Assembly: GCF_000025345.1 (NCBI RefSeq)
Contig: NC_013757.1
Location: 3,348,001-3,412,000, forward strand
Reading direction: 5' to 3'
DNA: 64,000 nt
From: Geodermatophilus obscurus DSM 43160
GTDB taxonomy: Bacteria; Actinomycetota; Actinomycetes; Mycobacteriales; Geodermatophilaceae
Shown: positions 18,724-28,200 of the stretch, piece after piece
How the letters are laid out: each line of letters opens with the position of its first letter
Numbering within the stretch: the stretch's first letter is position 1
The notes under the pieces: generated by a model
The model's database searches: none
What the model was told of the DNA's origin: nothing
The model's input: only the letters and a program-made list of their open reading frames with translations
Made by a program: the position numbers and the translations under genes

Positions 18724-19326
18724 TCAGCTGCCCGTCGTCGGGTCCGCGGCGGCCTCCGGCTGCAGGATGCGCTGGGCGAGCGCTTTCATCGACGTGCGCT
18801 CGTTCATCGCCGTCCGCTGGATGAACCGGAAGGCCTCGGCCTCGGTCATCCCCTGGTCGGTCATCAGCTTGCCCTTGGCCTGCTCGACCACCTTGCGGGT
18901 CTCCAGGCGCTCCTCGAGCGTGCGTACCTCGCCGTCGAGGGCGGTCATCTCGGCGTAGCGGCCACGGGCCACCTCGATGGCCGGCACCAGGTCGTTCTTG
19001 GAGAACGGCTTGACCAGATAGGCCATGGCACCGGCGTCGCGCGCCCGCTCGACCAGCTCGCGCTGGCTGAAGGCGGTCAGCACGATGACCGGCGCGATGC
19101 GGGCCGAGGCGATCTGCTCGGCGGCCGAGAGCCCGTCGAGTACCGGCATCTGGATGTCCAGGATCACCAGGTCCGGCCGCAGCTCGGTGGCCTGCTCGAC
19201 GGCCTGCTGCCCGTCGCCGGCCTCGGCCACGACGGTGTACCCCTCCTCCTCGAGCATCTCCTTGAGGTCGAGGCGGATGAGCGCCTCGTCTTCGGCGATG
19301 AGGACCCGGATCGGCTCGCTGCTCAC
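18724..19326 (-). CDS. ANTAR-domain response regulator (PdtaR-like)
   Basis: A 200-residue two-domain regulator. Residues 7-120 are a receiver domain (VLIAEDEALIRLDLKEML, phospho-acceptor aspartate in LVILDIQMPVLDG, lysine in YLVKPFS). The C-terminal ANTAR domain (AKGKLMTDQGMTEAEAFRFI) binds RNA hairpins and relieves transcription termination in related proteins. It resembles mycobacterial PdtaR. The GTG start lies 7 bases after TAGGCT, a possible -10, so the mRNA may be leaderless. No sensor kinase gene is adjacent. Confidence 0.9.
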   Translation of the reverse strand: MSSEPIRVLIAEDEALIRLDLKEMLEEEGYTVVAEAGDGQQAVEQATELRPDLVILDIQMPVLDGLSAAEQIASARIAPVIVLTAFSQRELVERARDAGAMAYLVKPFSKNDLVPAIEVARGRYAEMTALDGEVRTLEERLETRKVVEQAKGKLMTDQGMTEAEAFRFIQRTAMNERTSMKALAQRILQPEAAADPTTGS

Positions 19327-19346
19327 GCGCGGGAGCCTATCGATGC

Positions 19347-19374
19347 CTGACGGTCCACGACGGCCCGTTAGGCT
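19347..19374 (+). promoter_or_regulatory. Candidate promoter of tRNA-Leu
   Basis: A -35-like CTGACG (19347-19352), 16 bases, and a -10-like TAGGCT (19369-19374) lie about 38 bases before the tRNA. Confidence 0.4.
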
Positions 19375-19411
19375 GTTCCTCGCCTCACCGGCCGCCTGGG
19401 CCGGTCGGTAC

Positions 19412-19485
19412 GCCCCCGTACCCCAATCGGCAGAGGGAGCGGATTCAAAACCCGCGCAGTGTGCGTTCGAGTCGCACCGGGGGCA
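19412..19485 (+). tRNA. tRNA with leucine anticodon CAA but short variable arm
   Basis: Acceptor GCCCCCG/CGGGGGC (7 bp), anticodon arm GCGGA-TTCAAAA-CCCGC (one A-C mismatch next to the loop) with anticodon CAA, a 5-base variable region GCAGT, and T arm GTGCG-TTCGAGT-CGCAC. The D stem is only three GC pairs. Bacterial leucine tRNAs normally have a long extra arm, which is absent here, so the amino-acid identity is by anticodon only. Confidence 0.75.
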
Positions 19486-19524
19486 CCTCAGGAGGACCTC
19501 GGCGCCGGGCCATACGGTGACACG

Positions 19525-21264
19525 GTGAGCGAGCCCGAGCCGACGCCGTCCGCCCCGCACATGACCCCGGAGCAGTTCCGCCGGCACGGCCACGAGGTCG
19601 TCGACTGGATCGCCGACTACTGGGCGCGGATCGGCTCCCTCCCCGTCCGCTCTCCCGTCGCCCCCGGCGACGTGCGCGCGGCGCTGCCGGCCGCCCCGCC
19701 GGAGGACGGCGAGCCGTTCGACGCCGTCCTCGCCGACCTCGACCGCGTCGTCGTCCCCGGGTTGACCCACTGGCAGCACCCCGGCTTCCTGGGCTACTTC
19801 CCGGCCAACACCTCCGGTCCCTCGGTGCTCGGCGACCTGGTCTCGGCAGGCCTCGGCGTGCAGGGCATGTCCTGGGTGACCAGCCCCGCGGCCACCGAGC
19901 TCGAGCAGCACGTCCTCGACTGGTTCGCGGGCCTGCTCGGCCTGCCGGAGACCTTCCTGTCGACCGGCCCGGGCGGCGGCGTGGTCCAGGACTCCAGTTC
20001 CGGGGCCAACCTGGTGGCCCTGCTGGCGGCCCTGCACCGCGCCGGCGGCGGGGAGCCCGTCCGCTCCGGCGTCCGGCCCGACGAGTACACCGTCTACGTC
20101 TCCGCGGAGACGCACTCCTCGATGGAGAAGGCCGTGCGGATCGCCGGCCTGGGCAGCGACGCCGTCCGGATCGTCGAGGTCGACGGCGACCTGGCGATGC
20201 GTCCGCAGTCGCTCAGGGCCCGGCTCGAGCGGGATGCCGCCCGCGGGTACCGGCCGGTGCTGGTCTGCGCCACCGTCGGGACGACGTCGACGACGGCCGT
20301 GGACCCGCTCGCCGAGCTCGGCCCCGTCTGCCGCGACGCCGGCGTCTGGCTGCACGTGGACGCCGCCTACGCGGGGGTGAGCGCCGTCGCCCCCGAGCTG
20401 CGGGGCCTGCAGACCGGCGTCGAGTGGGCCGACAGCTACACCACCGACGCGCACAAGTGGCTGCTCACCGGCTTCGACGCGACGCTGTTCTGGGTGGCCG
20501 ACCGGGCCGCCCTCACCGGCGCCCTGGCGATCCTGCCCGAGTACCTGCGCAACGCCGCGACCGAGACCGGCTCGGTCGTCGACTACCGCGACTGGCAGAT
20601 CGAGCTCGGCCGCCGCTTCCGCGCCCTCAAGCTGTGGTTCGTGCTTCGCTGGTACGGCGCCGAGGGCCTGCGGGCGCACATCCGGTCCGGCGTCGCCCTG
20701 GCCCAGGACCTGGCCGGCTGGGCCGACGCCGACGACCGCTTCGACGTCGTGGTCCCGCACCCGCTGTCGCTGGTGTGCCTGCGCCCGCGGTGGCCCGAGG
20801 GGGTGGACGCCGACGTCGCCACCATGACGCTGCTGGAGCGGCTCAACGACGGCGGCGAGGTGTTCCTGACCCACACCACGGTCCGCGGCCAGGTGGTGCT
20901 GCGGGTGGCGATCGGCGCGCCGACGACGACGCGGGCGCACGTCGAGCGGGCCTGGGCGCTGCTGTGCGAGGGCCACGACTGGCTGGCCGCCGACTTCGCC
21001 GAGTCCGCCGCCGAGCGCGCCCGGGAGCAGGCCGAGCGCCGGGCCGCGGCCGAGCGCGTTCGGGAGGACGCCGCGCGCGCCGTGGCACTCCAGCCGGTCG
21101 AGACGCCGGCCGCCCAGGACGAGACGGCGGCCCAGGCACACGCGCAGGAGGACCTGACGCCGCCGGCTGCCGTCGCGGAAGCGGAAGGAGACCGCCCGGA
21201 GGCCGACGGCGTCGTGCCCGTCCACAGCGAGACCGACGCCGGAGCCCGTGGCACCGGCTCCTGA
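19525..21264 (+). CDS. Pyridoxal-phosphate-dependent aromatic-L-amino-acid-type decarboxylase
   Basis: A 579-residue group II decarboxylase. Features: substrate-binding-type PGLTHWQHPGFLGYFPANTS (78-97), a cofactor-stacking histidine in SAETHSSMEKA (H196), HVDAAYAG (D279) and the PLP-lysine in TTDAHKWLLTGFD (K311). The enzyme should decarboxylate an aromatic or related amino acid to its amine. The catalytic part ends near residue 490; the last 90 residues are a low-complexity Ala/Glu/Arg-rich tail, absent from typical 470-490-residue members. GTG 19525 fits the family N-terminus. Stops two bases before the tesB stop on the other strand. Confidence 0.92.
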   Translation: MSEPEPTPSAPHMTPEQFRRHGHEVVDWIADYWARIGSLPVRSPVAPGDVRAALPAAPPEDGEPFDAVLADLDRVVVPGLTHWQHPGFLGYFPANTSGPSVLGDLVSAGLGVQGMSWVTSPAATELEQHVLDWFAGLLGLPETFLSTGPGGGVVQDSSSGANLVALLAALHRAGGGEPVRSGVRPDEYTVYVSAETHSSMEKAVRIAGLGSDAVRIVEVDGDLAMRPQSLRARLERDAARGYRPVLVCATVGTTSTTAVDPLAELGPVCRDAGVWLHVDAAYAGVSAVAPELRGLQTGVEWADSYTTDAHKWLLTGFDATLFWVADRAALTGALAILPEYLRNAATETGSVVDYRDWQIELGRRFRALKLWFVLRWYGAEGLRAHIRSGVALAQDLAGWADADDRFDVVVPHPLSLVCLRPRWPEGVDADVATMTLLERLNDGGEVFLTHTTVRGQVVLRVAIGAPTTTRAHVERAWALLCEGHDWLAADFAESAAERAREQAERRAAAERVREDAARAVALQPVETPAAQDETAAQAHAQEDLTPPAAVAEAEGDRPEADGVVPVHSETDAGARGTGS

Positions 21265-21265
21265 G

Positions 21266-22147
21266 TCAAGCGCGCAGCGACCGGATCAGGCCCTGCTGGG
21301 TGACGGTGGCCACGTGCGTGCCGTCGGCCGCCCAGATCTGGCCGAAGCACAGCGCCCGGCCACCGGAGGCCGCGGGGCTGTCGGTCTCGTAGAGGAACCA
21401 CTCGTCGGCCCGCACCGGTGCGTGGAACCAGACCGCGTGGTCCAGGCTGGCGCCGACGTACTCCCCACCCCAGCCGCCGCCGCTCCGGGCCAGCCCGGCC
21501 GAGAGCAGGGTCAGGTCACTGACGAAGGTCAGCGCCGAGCGGTGCACGCTGCCGTCCTCGGGCAGCCGGCCGGCGACCCGCATCCACACGCAGGTGCGGG
21601 TGTCCGGCGGGGACTTCGGCGTCCGGTCGAAGGGGTCCTCGAGCAGCCGCTGCTCCACCGCCTGGCTGATGGCGAGTGCGGCGGCGGCGCGCTCGCCATG
21701 GGGCGCGACCACCTCGGGCAGGGTGGGCAGGGTATCCGGCGCCGGCACCTCGGGCATCGGCAGCGCGTGCTCGACCACGGGGCTCTCCGGCACCGCGGCG
21801 TCGGCGGTGAGGGCGAAGATCGCCACGTCCTCACCCCGGCGCCGCTGCCAGGCGATGACCCGCCGCGTGCTGAACGTGCGCCCGTCCCGGATCCTCTCGA
21901 CGGCGTAGCGGATCTCCTCGTGCGGGTCACCGGGTCGCAGGAAGTACGAGTGCAGCGAGTGCACGGCCCGCTCCCCCGGCAGCGTCCGTGAGGCGGCCAT
22001 GAGTGCCTGCCCGGCCACCTGCCCGCCGAAGATGCGCTGCAGCGGGGTCCGCGGCGTCTGGCCGACGTACAGGTCGGTGTCGCGCTCCTCGAGGTCGAGG
22101 ACGGCCATCAGCGCGGCGGCCTGGCTGCTGCCGTCCACCTGGGTCAC
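21266..22147 (-). CDS. tesB: Acyl-CoA thioesterase II
   Basis: A 293-residue double-hotdog thioesterase that hydrolyses acyl-CoA to free acid and CoA. The family signature TPLQRIFGGQVAGQALMAASRT occurs near residue 35, SLHSYFLRPGDP follows, and the second hotdog has LDHAVWFHAPVRADEWFLYE and a C-terminal GLIRSLRA. The GTG start overlaps the pyk stop as GTGA, so translation is probably coupled to pyruvate kinase. Length is normal. Confidence 0.94.
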   Translation of the reverse strand: MTQVDGSSQAAALMAVLDLEERDTDLYVGQTPRTPLQRIFGGQVAGQALMAASRTLPGERAVHSLHSYFLRPGDPHEEIRYAVERIRDGRTFSTRRVIAWQRRRGEDVAIFALTADAAVPESPVVEHALPMPEVPAPDTLPTLPEVVAPHGERAAAALAISQAVEQRLLEDPFDRTPKSPPDTRTCVWMRVAGRLPEDGSVHRSALTFVSDLTLLSAGLARSGGGWGGEYVGASLDHAVWFHAPVRADEWFLYETDSPAASGGRALCFGQIWAADGTHVATVTQQGLIRSLRA

Positions 22148-23559
22148 GAGTCGGTACCCACCTCGTGGACCCGGATGAGGTTCGTCGACCCCGGGGTGTT
22201 CGGGGGGCTGCCGGCCACGACGACGACCCGGTCGCCCTCCTTGAGCCGGCCGATGGACAGCAGCGAGAAGTCCACCTGCCGGACCATGTCGTCGGTGTGC
22301 TGCACCGCGGGGACCAGGAACGTCTCCACGCCCCAGGACAGCGCCAGCTGGCTGCGCACCCGCCCGTCGATGGTGAAGGCCAGCAGCGGCATCCGGGGGT
22401 GCAGCGCGGCCAGCCGCCGGGCGCTGCCGCCGGTCTGGGTGAAGGTGGCCAGGGCTTTGACGTCGAGGGACTCGGCGATGTCCCGGGCGGACCGGACGAT
22501 GGCGCCGGACCGGGACCGCGACTTCCGGACCAGCTCGGGGACGCGCACGGCGTCGCTCTCGACGGCATCGATGATCCGATCCATCGTCCGCACGGCGGCG
22601 ATCGGGTAGCGGCCCACGGAGGTCTCCCCCGACAGCATCACCGCGTCCGCGCCGTCCAGGACGGCGTTGGCGACGTCGGAGGCCTCCGCGCGCGTGGGCC
22701 GCGAGTTGGTGATCATCGACTCGAGCATCTGCGTGGCCACGATGACCGGTTTGTTGCGCTCGCGGGCGGCCTGCACGGCCCGCTTCTGCACCAGTGGCAC
22801 CTGCTCCAGCGCCAGCTCCACGCCCAGGTCGCCGCGGGCGACCATGACCCCGTCGAACGCCTCGACGATCGCCTCGAGGTTCTCCACCGCCTCGGGCTTC
22901 TCCAGCTTGGCGATGACGGGGACGGAGACGTCCTCCCGGCGCATGACGTCGCGCACCAGCTCCATGTCGCGCGGTGAGCGCACGAAGGACAGCGCCACGA
23001 AGTCGACCCCCATGTGCAGGGCGAAGCGGAGGTCCTCCTCGTCCTTGTCCGACATCGCCGGCACGCTCACCGCGACGCCCGGCAGCGACAGGCCCTTGTT
23101 GTTGGACACCTCGCCGCCCTCGACGACCAGGCACCACACGTCCGGGCCCTCGATCGCGACGACCGACAGCGCCAGCTTGCCGTCGTCGACCAGCAGCCGG
23201 TCGCCGACCTTCGCGTCGGCGGCCAGGCCCTTGTAGGTGGTTGAGACCCGCTCGGCGGTGCCCTCGACGTCGTCGACGGTGATGCAGACCCGGCTGCCGG
23301 TCTCCCAGTGGACCGGGCCGTCGGCGAAGGTGCCGAGGCGGATCTTGGGGCCCTGCAGGTCGGCGAGGATGGCGACGGCGCGACCGGTGCGGTCGGAGGC
23401 CTCGCGCACCAGGCGGTAGGCCCGCTCGTGGTCGGCGTGCGCGCCGTGGCTGAAGTTGAGCCGGGCGACGTCCATCCCCGACTCGACGAGGGCGGTGACC
23501 TGTTCCAGGGAACCGGTCGCCGGCCCGAGGGTGCAGACGATCTTCGCGCGACGGGACAT
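22144..23559 (-). CDS. pyk: Pyruvate kinase
   Basis: A 471-residue glycolytic enzyme converting phosphoenolpyruvate and ADP to pyruvate and ATP. N-terminal RAKIVCTLGPATGS, SGMDVARLNFSHG, catalytic lysine region VIAKLEKPEAVENL, metal-binding VMVARGDLGVEL and MLESMITNSRPTRAEASDVANAV are all intact. The C-terminal allosteric domain is complete. It lies downstream of gltBD, separated by a hairpin and repeat E5, so it probably has its own promoter. Coupled to tesB. Confidence 0.98.
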   Translation of the reverse strand: MSRRAKIVCTLGPATGSLEQVTALVESGMDVARLNFSHGAHADHERAYRLVREASDRTGRAVAILADLQGPKIRLGTFADGPVHWETGSRVCITVDDVEGTAERVSTTYKGLAADAKVGDRLLVDDGKLALSVVAIEGPDVWCLVVEGGEVSNNKGLSLPGVAVSVPAMSDKDEEDLRFALHMGVDFVALSFVRSPRDMELVRDVMRREDVSVPVIAKLEKPEAVENLEAIVEAFDGVMVARGDLGVELALEQVPLVQKRAVQAARERNKPVIVATQMLESMITNSRPTRAEASDVANAVLDGADAVMLSGETSVGRYPIAAVRTMDRIIDAVESDAVRVPELVRKSRSRSGAIVRSARDIAESLDVKALATFTQTGGSARRLAALHPRMPLLAFTIDGRVRSQLALSWGVETFLVPAVQHTDDMVRQVDFSLLSIGRLKEGDRVVVVAGSPPNTPGSTNLIRVHEVGTDS

Positions 23560-23631
23560 GGGTCAGACGCTAGTAGCGCGGCCCGCCCGGCGCGGGGAGG
23601 GTGCCCTGTGACGTCGCCCCGCACGCGACGA

Positions 23632-23664
23632 GGGCCGAGCCCCGCGGGATGCGGGACCCGGCCC
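23632..23664 (-). terminator. Imperfect hairpin downstream of gltD
   Basis: GGGCCGAGCCCCGC and GCGGGACCCGGCCC form an imperfect long stem between gltD and pyk. With the adjacent repeat E5 it probably ends the gltBD transcript. Confidence 0.5.
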
Positions 23665-23667
23665 TTC

Positions 23668-23724
23668 GGCCCCGTCCCGGGTCCCACCCCGACCTTGCGA
23701 GGAGTGGGGAGGACGGGGTCCTTA
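23668..23724. repeat. Palindromic intergenic repeat E5
   Basis: Read on the minus strand it starts TAAGGACCCCGTCCTCC, has a CTCCTCGCAAGGTCGGGG core and ends CCCGGGACGGGGCC. It is nearly identical to the inner unit of E4 (16642-16698). Its first three bases are the gltD stop codon TAA, so the element abuts or supplies the stop. Confidence 0.7.
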
Positions 23725-25209
23725 CCGCAGTGCGACCGCGGTGGGGGTCACCGGGCGCGGCAGCGTCGTCGAGCCGGTCAGCCAGGCGTCGACGGCGCCC
23801 GCGGCGGCGCGGCCCTCGGCGATCGCCCACACGATGAGCGACTGGCCGCGGCCCATGTCACCGGCGACGAAGACACCGGGGACGCTGGACATGAACTCGT
23901 CGTCGCGGGCGATGCTGCCGCGCTGGTCGAGCTCCACGCCCAGGGCCTCCACCAGACCGGTGCGCTGGGCGCCGGTGAAGCCCATGGCGAGGAACACCAG
24001 GTCGGCCGGCAGCTCGCGCTCGGTCCCCTCGACCTTCTGGAACCGGCCGTCGACCCGCTCCACGTCGTGGATGAGCAGCGCGCGCACGTTGCCGTCGTCG
24101 TCCCCCACGAAGCGCTCGGTGTTGACGCTGTAGAGCCGCTCCCCGCCCTCCTCGTGCGCGCTGGAGACCCGCATGACCATCGGGTAGGTCGGCCACGGGT
24201 TGGTCTCGGCCCGGCGGTCCGGCGGCGCCGGCATGATCTCCAGCTGGGTCACCGAGAGCGCCCCCTGCCGGTGGGCGGTGCCGAGGCAGTCGGCGCCGGT
24301 GTCACCGCCGCCGATGATCACGACGTGCTTGCCGTGCGCGTCGATCGGCGGCTCGTCGAGCTCGCCCAGCGCCTGCCGGTTGCCGAAGGGCAGGTACTCC
24401 ATCGCCAGGTGGATGCCGTTCAACTCCCGGCCCGGCGCCGGCAGGTCGCGGCCCAGGGTGGCGCCGCCGGCCAGGACGACGGCGTCGTACTCGCCGCGCA
24501 GCTGCTCGACGGTCAGGTCGCCGTCCCGGCCGCTGCCGACCTCGACGCCGGTGACGAACCGGGTGCCCTCGGCCCGCATCTGGTCCAGCCGCCGGTCGAG
24601 CACGGCCTTCTCCATCTTGAACTCGGGGATGCCGTAGCGCAGCAGGCCGCCGACGCGGTCGGCCCGCTCGAAGACGGTGACGTCGTGCCCCGCCCGGGTC
24701 AGCTGCTGGGCGGCGGCCAGCCCGGCCGGGCCGGAGCCGATGACGGCGACCTGCTTGCCGGTGTGCTCCTGCGGGGGGACCGGCTTGACCAGGTCGCGCT
24801 GGAACGCCTGGTCGATGATCTCCCACTCGATCTGCTTGATCGTGACCGGCGACTCCTGCAGGTTGAGCACGCAGGAGCCCTCGCACGGCGCCGGGCACAG
24901 CTTCCCGGTGAACTCCGGGAAGTTGTTGGTCGCGTGCAGCCGCTCGATCGCCTCGGTCCAGTCGTCGCGGCGGGCGAGGTCGTTCCACTCGGGGATCAGG
25001 TTGCCCAGCGGGCAGCCGTGGTGGCAGAACGGGATGCCGCAGTCCATGCAGCGGGCGGCCTGCTGGCGCACCGCGGTGACCGGGAAGACGGCGTCCTCCC
25101 CGTTCTGCCGGGAGAGGTAGACGTCCTTCCAGTCCAGGATCCGCACGTCGACGGGACGCCGCGGCGGCAGCGCCCGCTCGTGCTTGAGGAAACCGGTCGA
25201 GTCAGCCAC
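23722..25209 (-). CDS. gltD: Glutamate synthase small (beta) subunit
   Basis: A 495-residue FAD/NADPH subunit that passes electrons to GltB for glutamate synthesis from glutamine and 2-oxoglutarate. N-terminal iron-sulfur cysteines [17 protein letters not shown] near residue 54 and CPAPCEGSC near 105; FAD site [15 protein letters not shown] near 155; NADPH site [15 protein letters not shown] near 300; C-terminal [17 protein letters not shown] 25209 overlaps the gltB stop by 8 bases. The stop codon TAA abuts repeat E5. Confidence 0.97.
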   Translation of the reverse strand: MADSTGFLKHERALPPRRPVDVRILDWKDVYLSRQNGEDAVFPVTAVRQQAARCMDCGIPFCHHGCPLGNLIPEWNDLARRDDWTEAIERLHATNNFPEFTGKLCPAPCEGSCVLNLQESPVTIKQIEWEIIDQAFQRDLVKPVPPQEHTGKQVAVIGSGPAGLAAAQQLTRAGHDVTVFERADRVGGLLRYGIPEFKMEKAVLDRRLDQMRAEGTRFVTGVEVGSGRDGDLTVEQLRGEYDAVVLAGGATLGRDLPAPGRELNGIHLAMEYLPFGNRQALGELDEPPIDAHGKHVVIIGGGDTGADCLGTAHRQGALSVTQLEIMPAPPDRRAETNPWPTYPMVMRVSSAHEEGGERLYSVNTERFVGDDDGNVRALLIHDVERVDGRFQKVEGTERELPADLVFLAMGFTGAQRTGLVEALGVELDQRGSIARDDEFMSSVPGVFVAGDMGRGQSLIVWAIAEGRAAAGAVDAWLTGSTTLPRPVTPTAVALR

Positions 25210-28200
25210 GTGCGGCCTCCATCACAGCTCGATCCACGTCCGTTCCTGCGGCCTCGGCGGCACGCCGGGCCTCGAGCGCGCGCCGGTAGTCGCGCGGCAT
25301 GATCACGCTGAACCGCTCGGACCAGCGGCCCCAGTCGGCCAGCAGTGCGGCGGCCACCGGCGACTCGGTGTCCGCGGCGTAGCGGACCAGCACGTCGCGC
25401 AGCCACTGCGCGGACTCCCCGTCCAGCGGCTCGACGTCCACCATCTCGGCGTTGACCCGGTGCCGGGCCAGGTCGAGGACGTAGCCGATGCCGCCGGACA
25501 TGCCGGCCGCGATGTTGCGGCCGGTCGGGCCGAGGATCACCGCGGAGCCGCCGGTCATGTACTCCAGCGCGTGGTCGCCCACGCCCTCGACGACGGCCAG
25601 CGCGCCGGAGTTGCGCACGCAGAACCGCTCGCCAACCCGGCCGCGCAGGAAGACCTCACCCGCGGTGGCGCCGTAGCCGATGACGTTGCCGGCGATGACG
25701 TTGTCCTCGGCGGCGAAGCCGGCCTCGCGGGCCGGCCGGACGACGATGCGCCCCCCGGACAGCCCCTTGCCGACGTAGTCGTTGGCGTCGCCGAACAGCC
25801 GCATGGTGATGCCCCGCGGCACGAAGGCGCCGAAGGACTGGCCGGCCGACCCGGTGAAGGTCAGGTCGATCGTGCCGTCGGGCAGGCCGTCGCCGCCGAA
25901 GCGCCGGGTGACCATCGAGCCCAGCATCGTGCCGACGGTGCGGTTCACGTTGCGCACCGGCAGCTCGAGGCTGACCGGTCGCGCGTCGAGGAGCGCGCCC
26001 TCGCACAGCTGGATCAGCGTCTGGTCCAGGGCGACGTCGAGGCCGTGGTCCTGCTCGCGCACCCGGTGCCGGGCGGTGCCGTCGGGCAGCTCGGGGACGG
26101 CGAGCATCCGGGACAGGTCCAGCCCGGCGGCCTTCCAGTGGTCGACCGCCTTCCGGGTGTCCAGCAGCTCGGCGTGGCCGATCGCCTCGTCCAGCGAGCG
26201 GAAGCCCAGCTCGGCGAGGTACTGGCGCACCTGCTCGGCGAGGAACTCGAAGAAGGTGACGACGAACTCCGGTCGCCCGGTGAACCGCTTGCGCAGCTCG
26301 GGGTTCTGCGTCGCGACGCCGACCGGGCAGGTGTCGAGGTGGCAGACGCGCATCATCACGCAGCCGGAGACGACCAGCGGAGCGGTGGCGAAGCCGTACT
26401 CCTCGGCGCCCAGCAGCGCGGCGATGACCACGTCGCGGCCGGTCTTCATCTGCCCGTCGGCCTGGACGACGATGCGGTCGCGCAGGCCGTTGGCCAGCAG
26501 CGTCTGCTGCGTCTCGGCCAGGCCCAGCTCCCACGGCGAGCCGGCGTGCTTGAGCGACGTCAGCGGCGCCGCGCCCGTCCCGCCGTCGTGCCCGGAGATG
26601 AGGACGACGTCGGCGTGCGCCTTGCTCACGCCGGCCGCGACCGTCCCGACGCCCACCTCGCTGACCAGCTTGACGTGGACCCGCGCCTCGTTGTTGGCGT
26701 TCTTCAGGTCGTGGATCAGCTGCTTGAGGTCCTCGATCGAGTAGATGTCGTGGTGCGGCGGCGGGCTGATCAGGCCGACACCGGGCGTGGAGTGCCGGGT
26801 GCGGGCGACCCACGGGTACACCTTGGCGCCGGGCAGCTGGCCGCCCTCGCCGGGCTTGGCGCCCTGCGCCATCTTGATCTGGATGTCGTCGGCGTTGACC
26901 AGGTACTCGCTGGTGACGCCGAACCGGCCGCTGGCCACCTGCTTGATCGCCGAGCGGCGCAGGTCGCCGTTCGGGTCGGGCTGGAAGCGGTCGGGGTCCT
27001 CGCCGCCCTCGCCGGTGTTGGACTTGCCGCCCAGCCGGTTCATGGCGATCGCCAGGGTCTCGTGCGCCTCCTGCGAGATGGAGCCGTAGCTCATCGCGCC
27101 GGTCTGGAAGCGCCTGACGATCTCGCTGACCGGCTCCACCTCGTCGATCGGCACGGGCGGGCGCACGCCGGTCCTCAGCGTGAACAGCCCGCGCAGCGTC
27201 GCGGCCTCCTCGGACAGCTTGTCGACGGTCTCGGTGTAGCGCTGGAACACGTCGTACTGGCGGGCGCGGGTGGCGTGCTGCAGCAGGAACACCGTCTCGG
27301 GGTTGAACAGGTGCACCTCGCCCTCGCGGCGCCACTGGTACTCGCCGCCGGTCTCCAGCCGGCGGTGCGCGCGCTCGGTCGGGTTCTCCGGGTAGGCGCG
27401 GCGGTGGCGCATGGCCACCTCCTCGGCGAGGACGTCGATGCCCACACCGCCGAGGGGGCAGGAGGTGCCGGTGAAGTACTCGTCGACGATCTCCTGGGAG
27501 AGACCGACCGCCTCGAAGATCTGCGCCATCGTGTACGAGCCGACGGTGCTGATGCCCATCTTGCTCATGACCTTCAGGACGCCCTTGCCCAGCGCCTTGA
27601 CCACGTTGCGGACCGCCTGGGCCGACTGGATGCCGGTCAGGTTCCCGTCGCGGATGAGGTCCTCGATCGACTCGAAGGCCAGGTAGGGGTTGACCGCGGC
27701 GGCGCCGTAGCCGAGCAGCAGGGCGACGTGGTGCACCTCGCGGCAGTCGCCGGACTCGACGACCAGCCCGACCTCCATGCGGGTCTTCTGCCGCACGAGG
27801 TGGTGGTGGACGGCGGCGGTCATCAGCAGCGACGGGATGGGGGCGCGGTTCTCGTCGCAGTCCCGGTCGGAGAGCACGATGATCCGGGCGCCCGCGGCGA
27901 TGGCCCTGCTGACCTTGGTGCGCAGCTGCTCGACCGCCTGCGCCAGCGCCGTCCCGCCGCCGTTGACGTCGTAGTGGCCGGTGATCCGGACGGCGGCGTA
28001 CCCGGGCAGGTCGCCGTCGTCGTCGATGTGCAGGATCTTGGCGAGCTCGTCGTTGTCGATGACCGGGTACGGCAGGAACAGCTGCCGGCACGACGCCGGG
28101 GTCGCGCGCAGCAGGTTCTGCTCGGGGCCGAAGGTGCGGCCCAGGCTGGTCACCAGCTCCTCGCGGATGGCGTCCAGCGGCGGGTTGGTCACCTGGGCGA

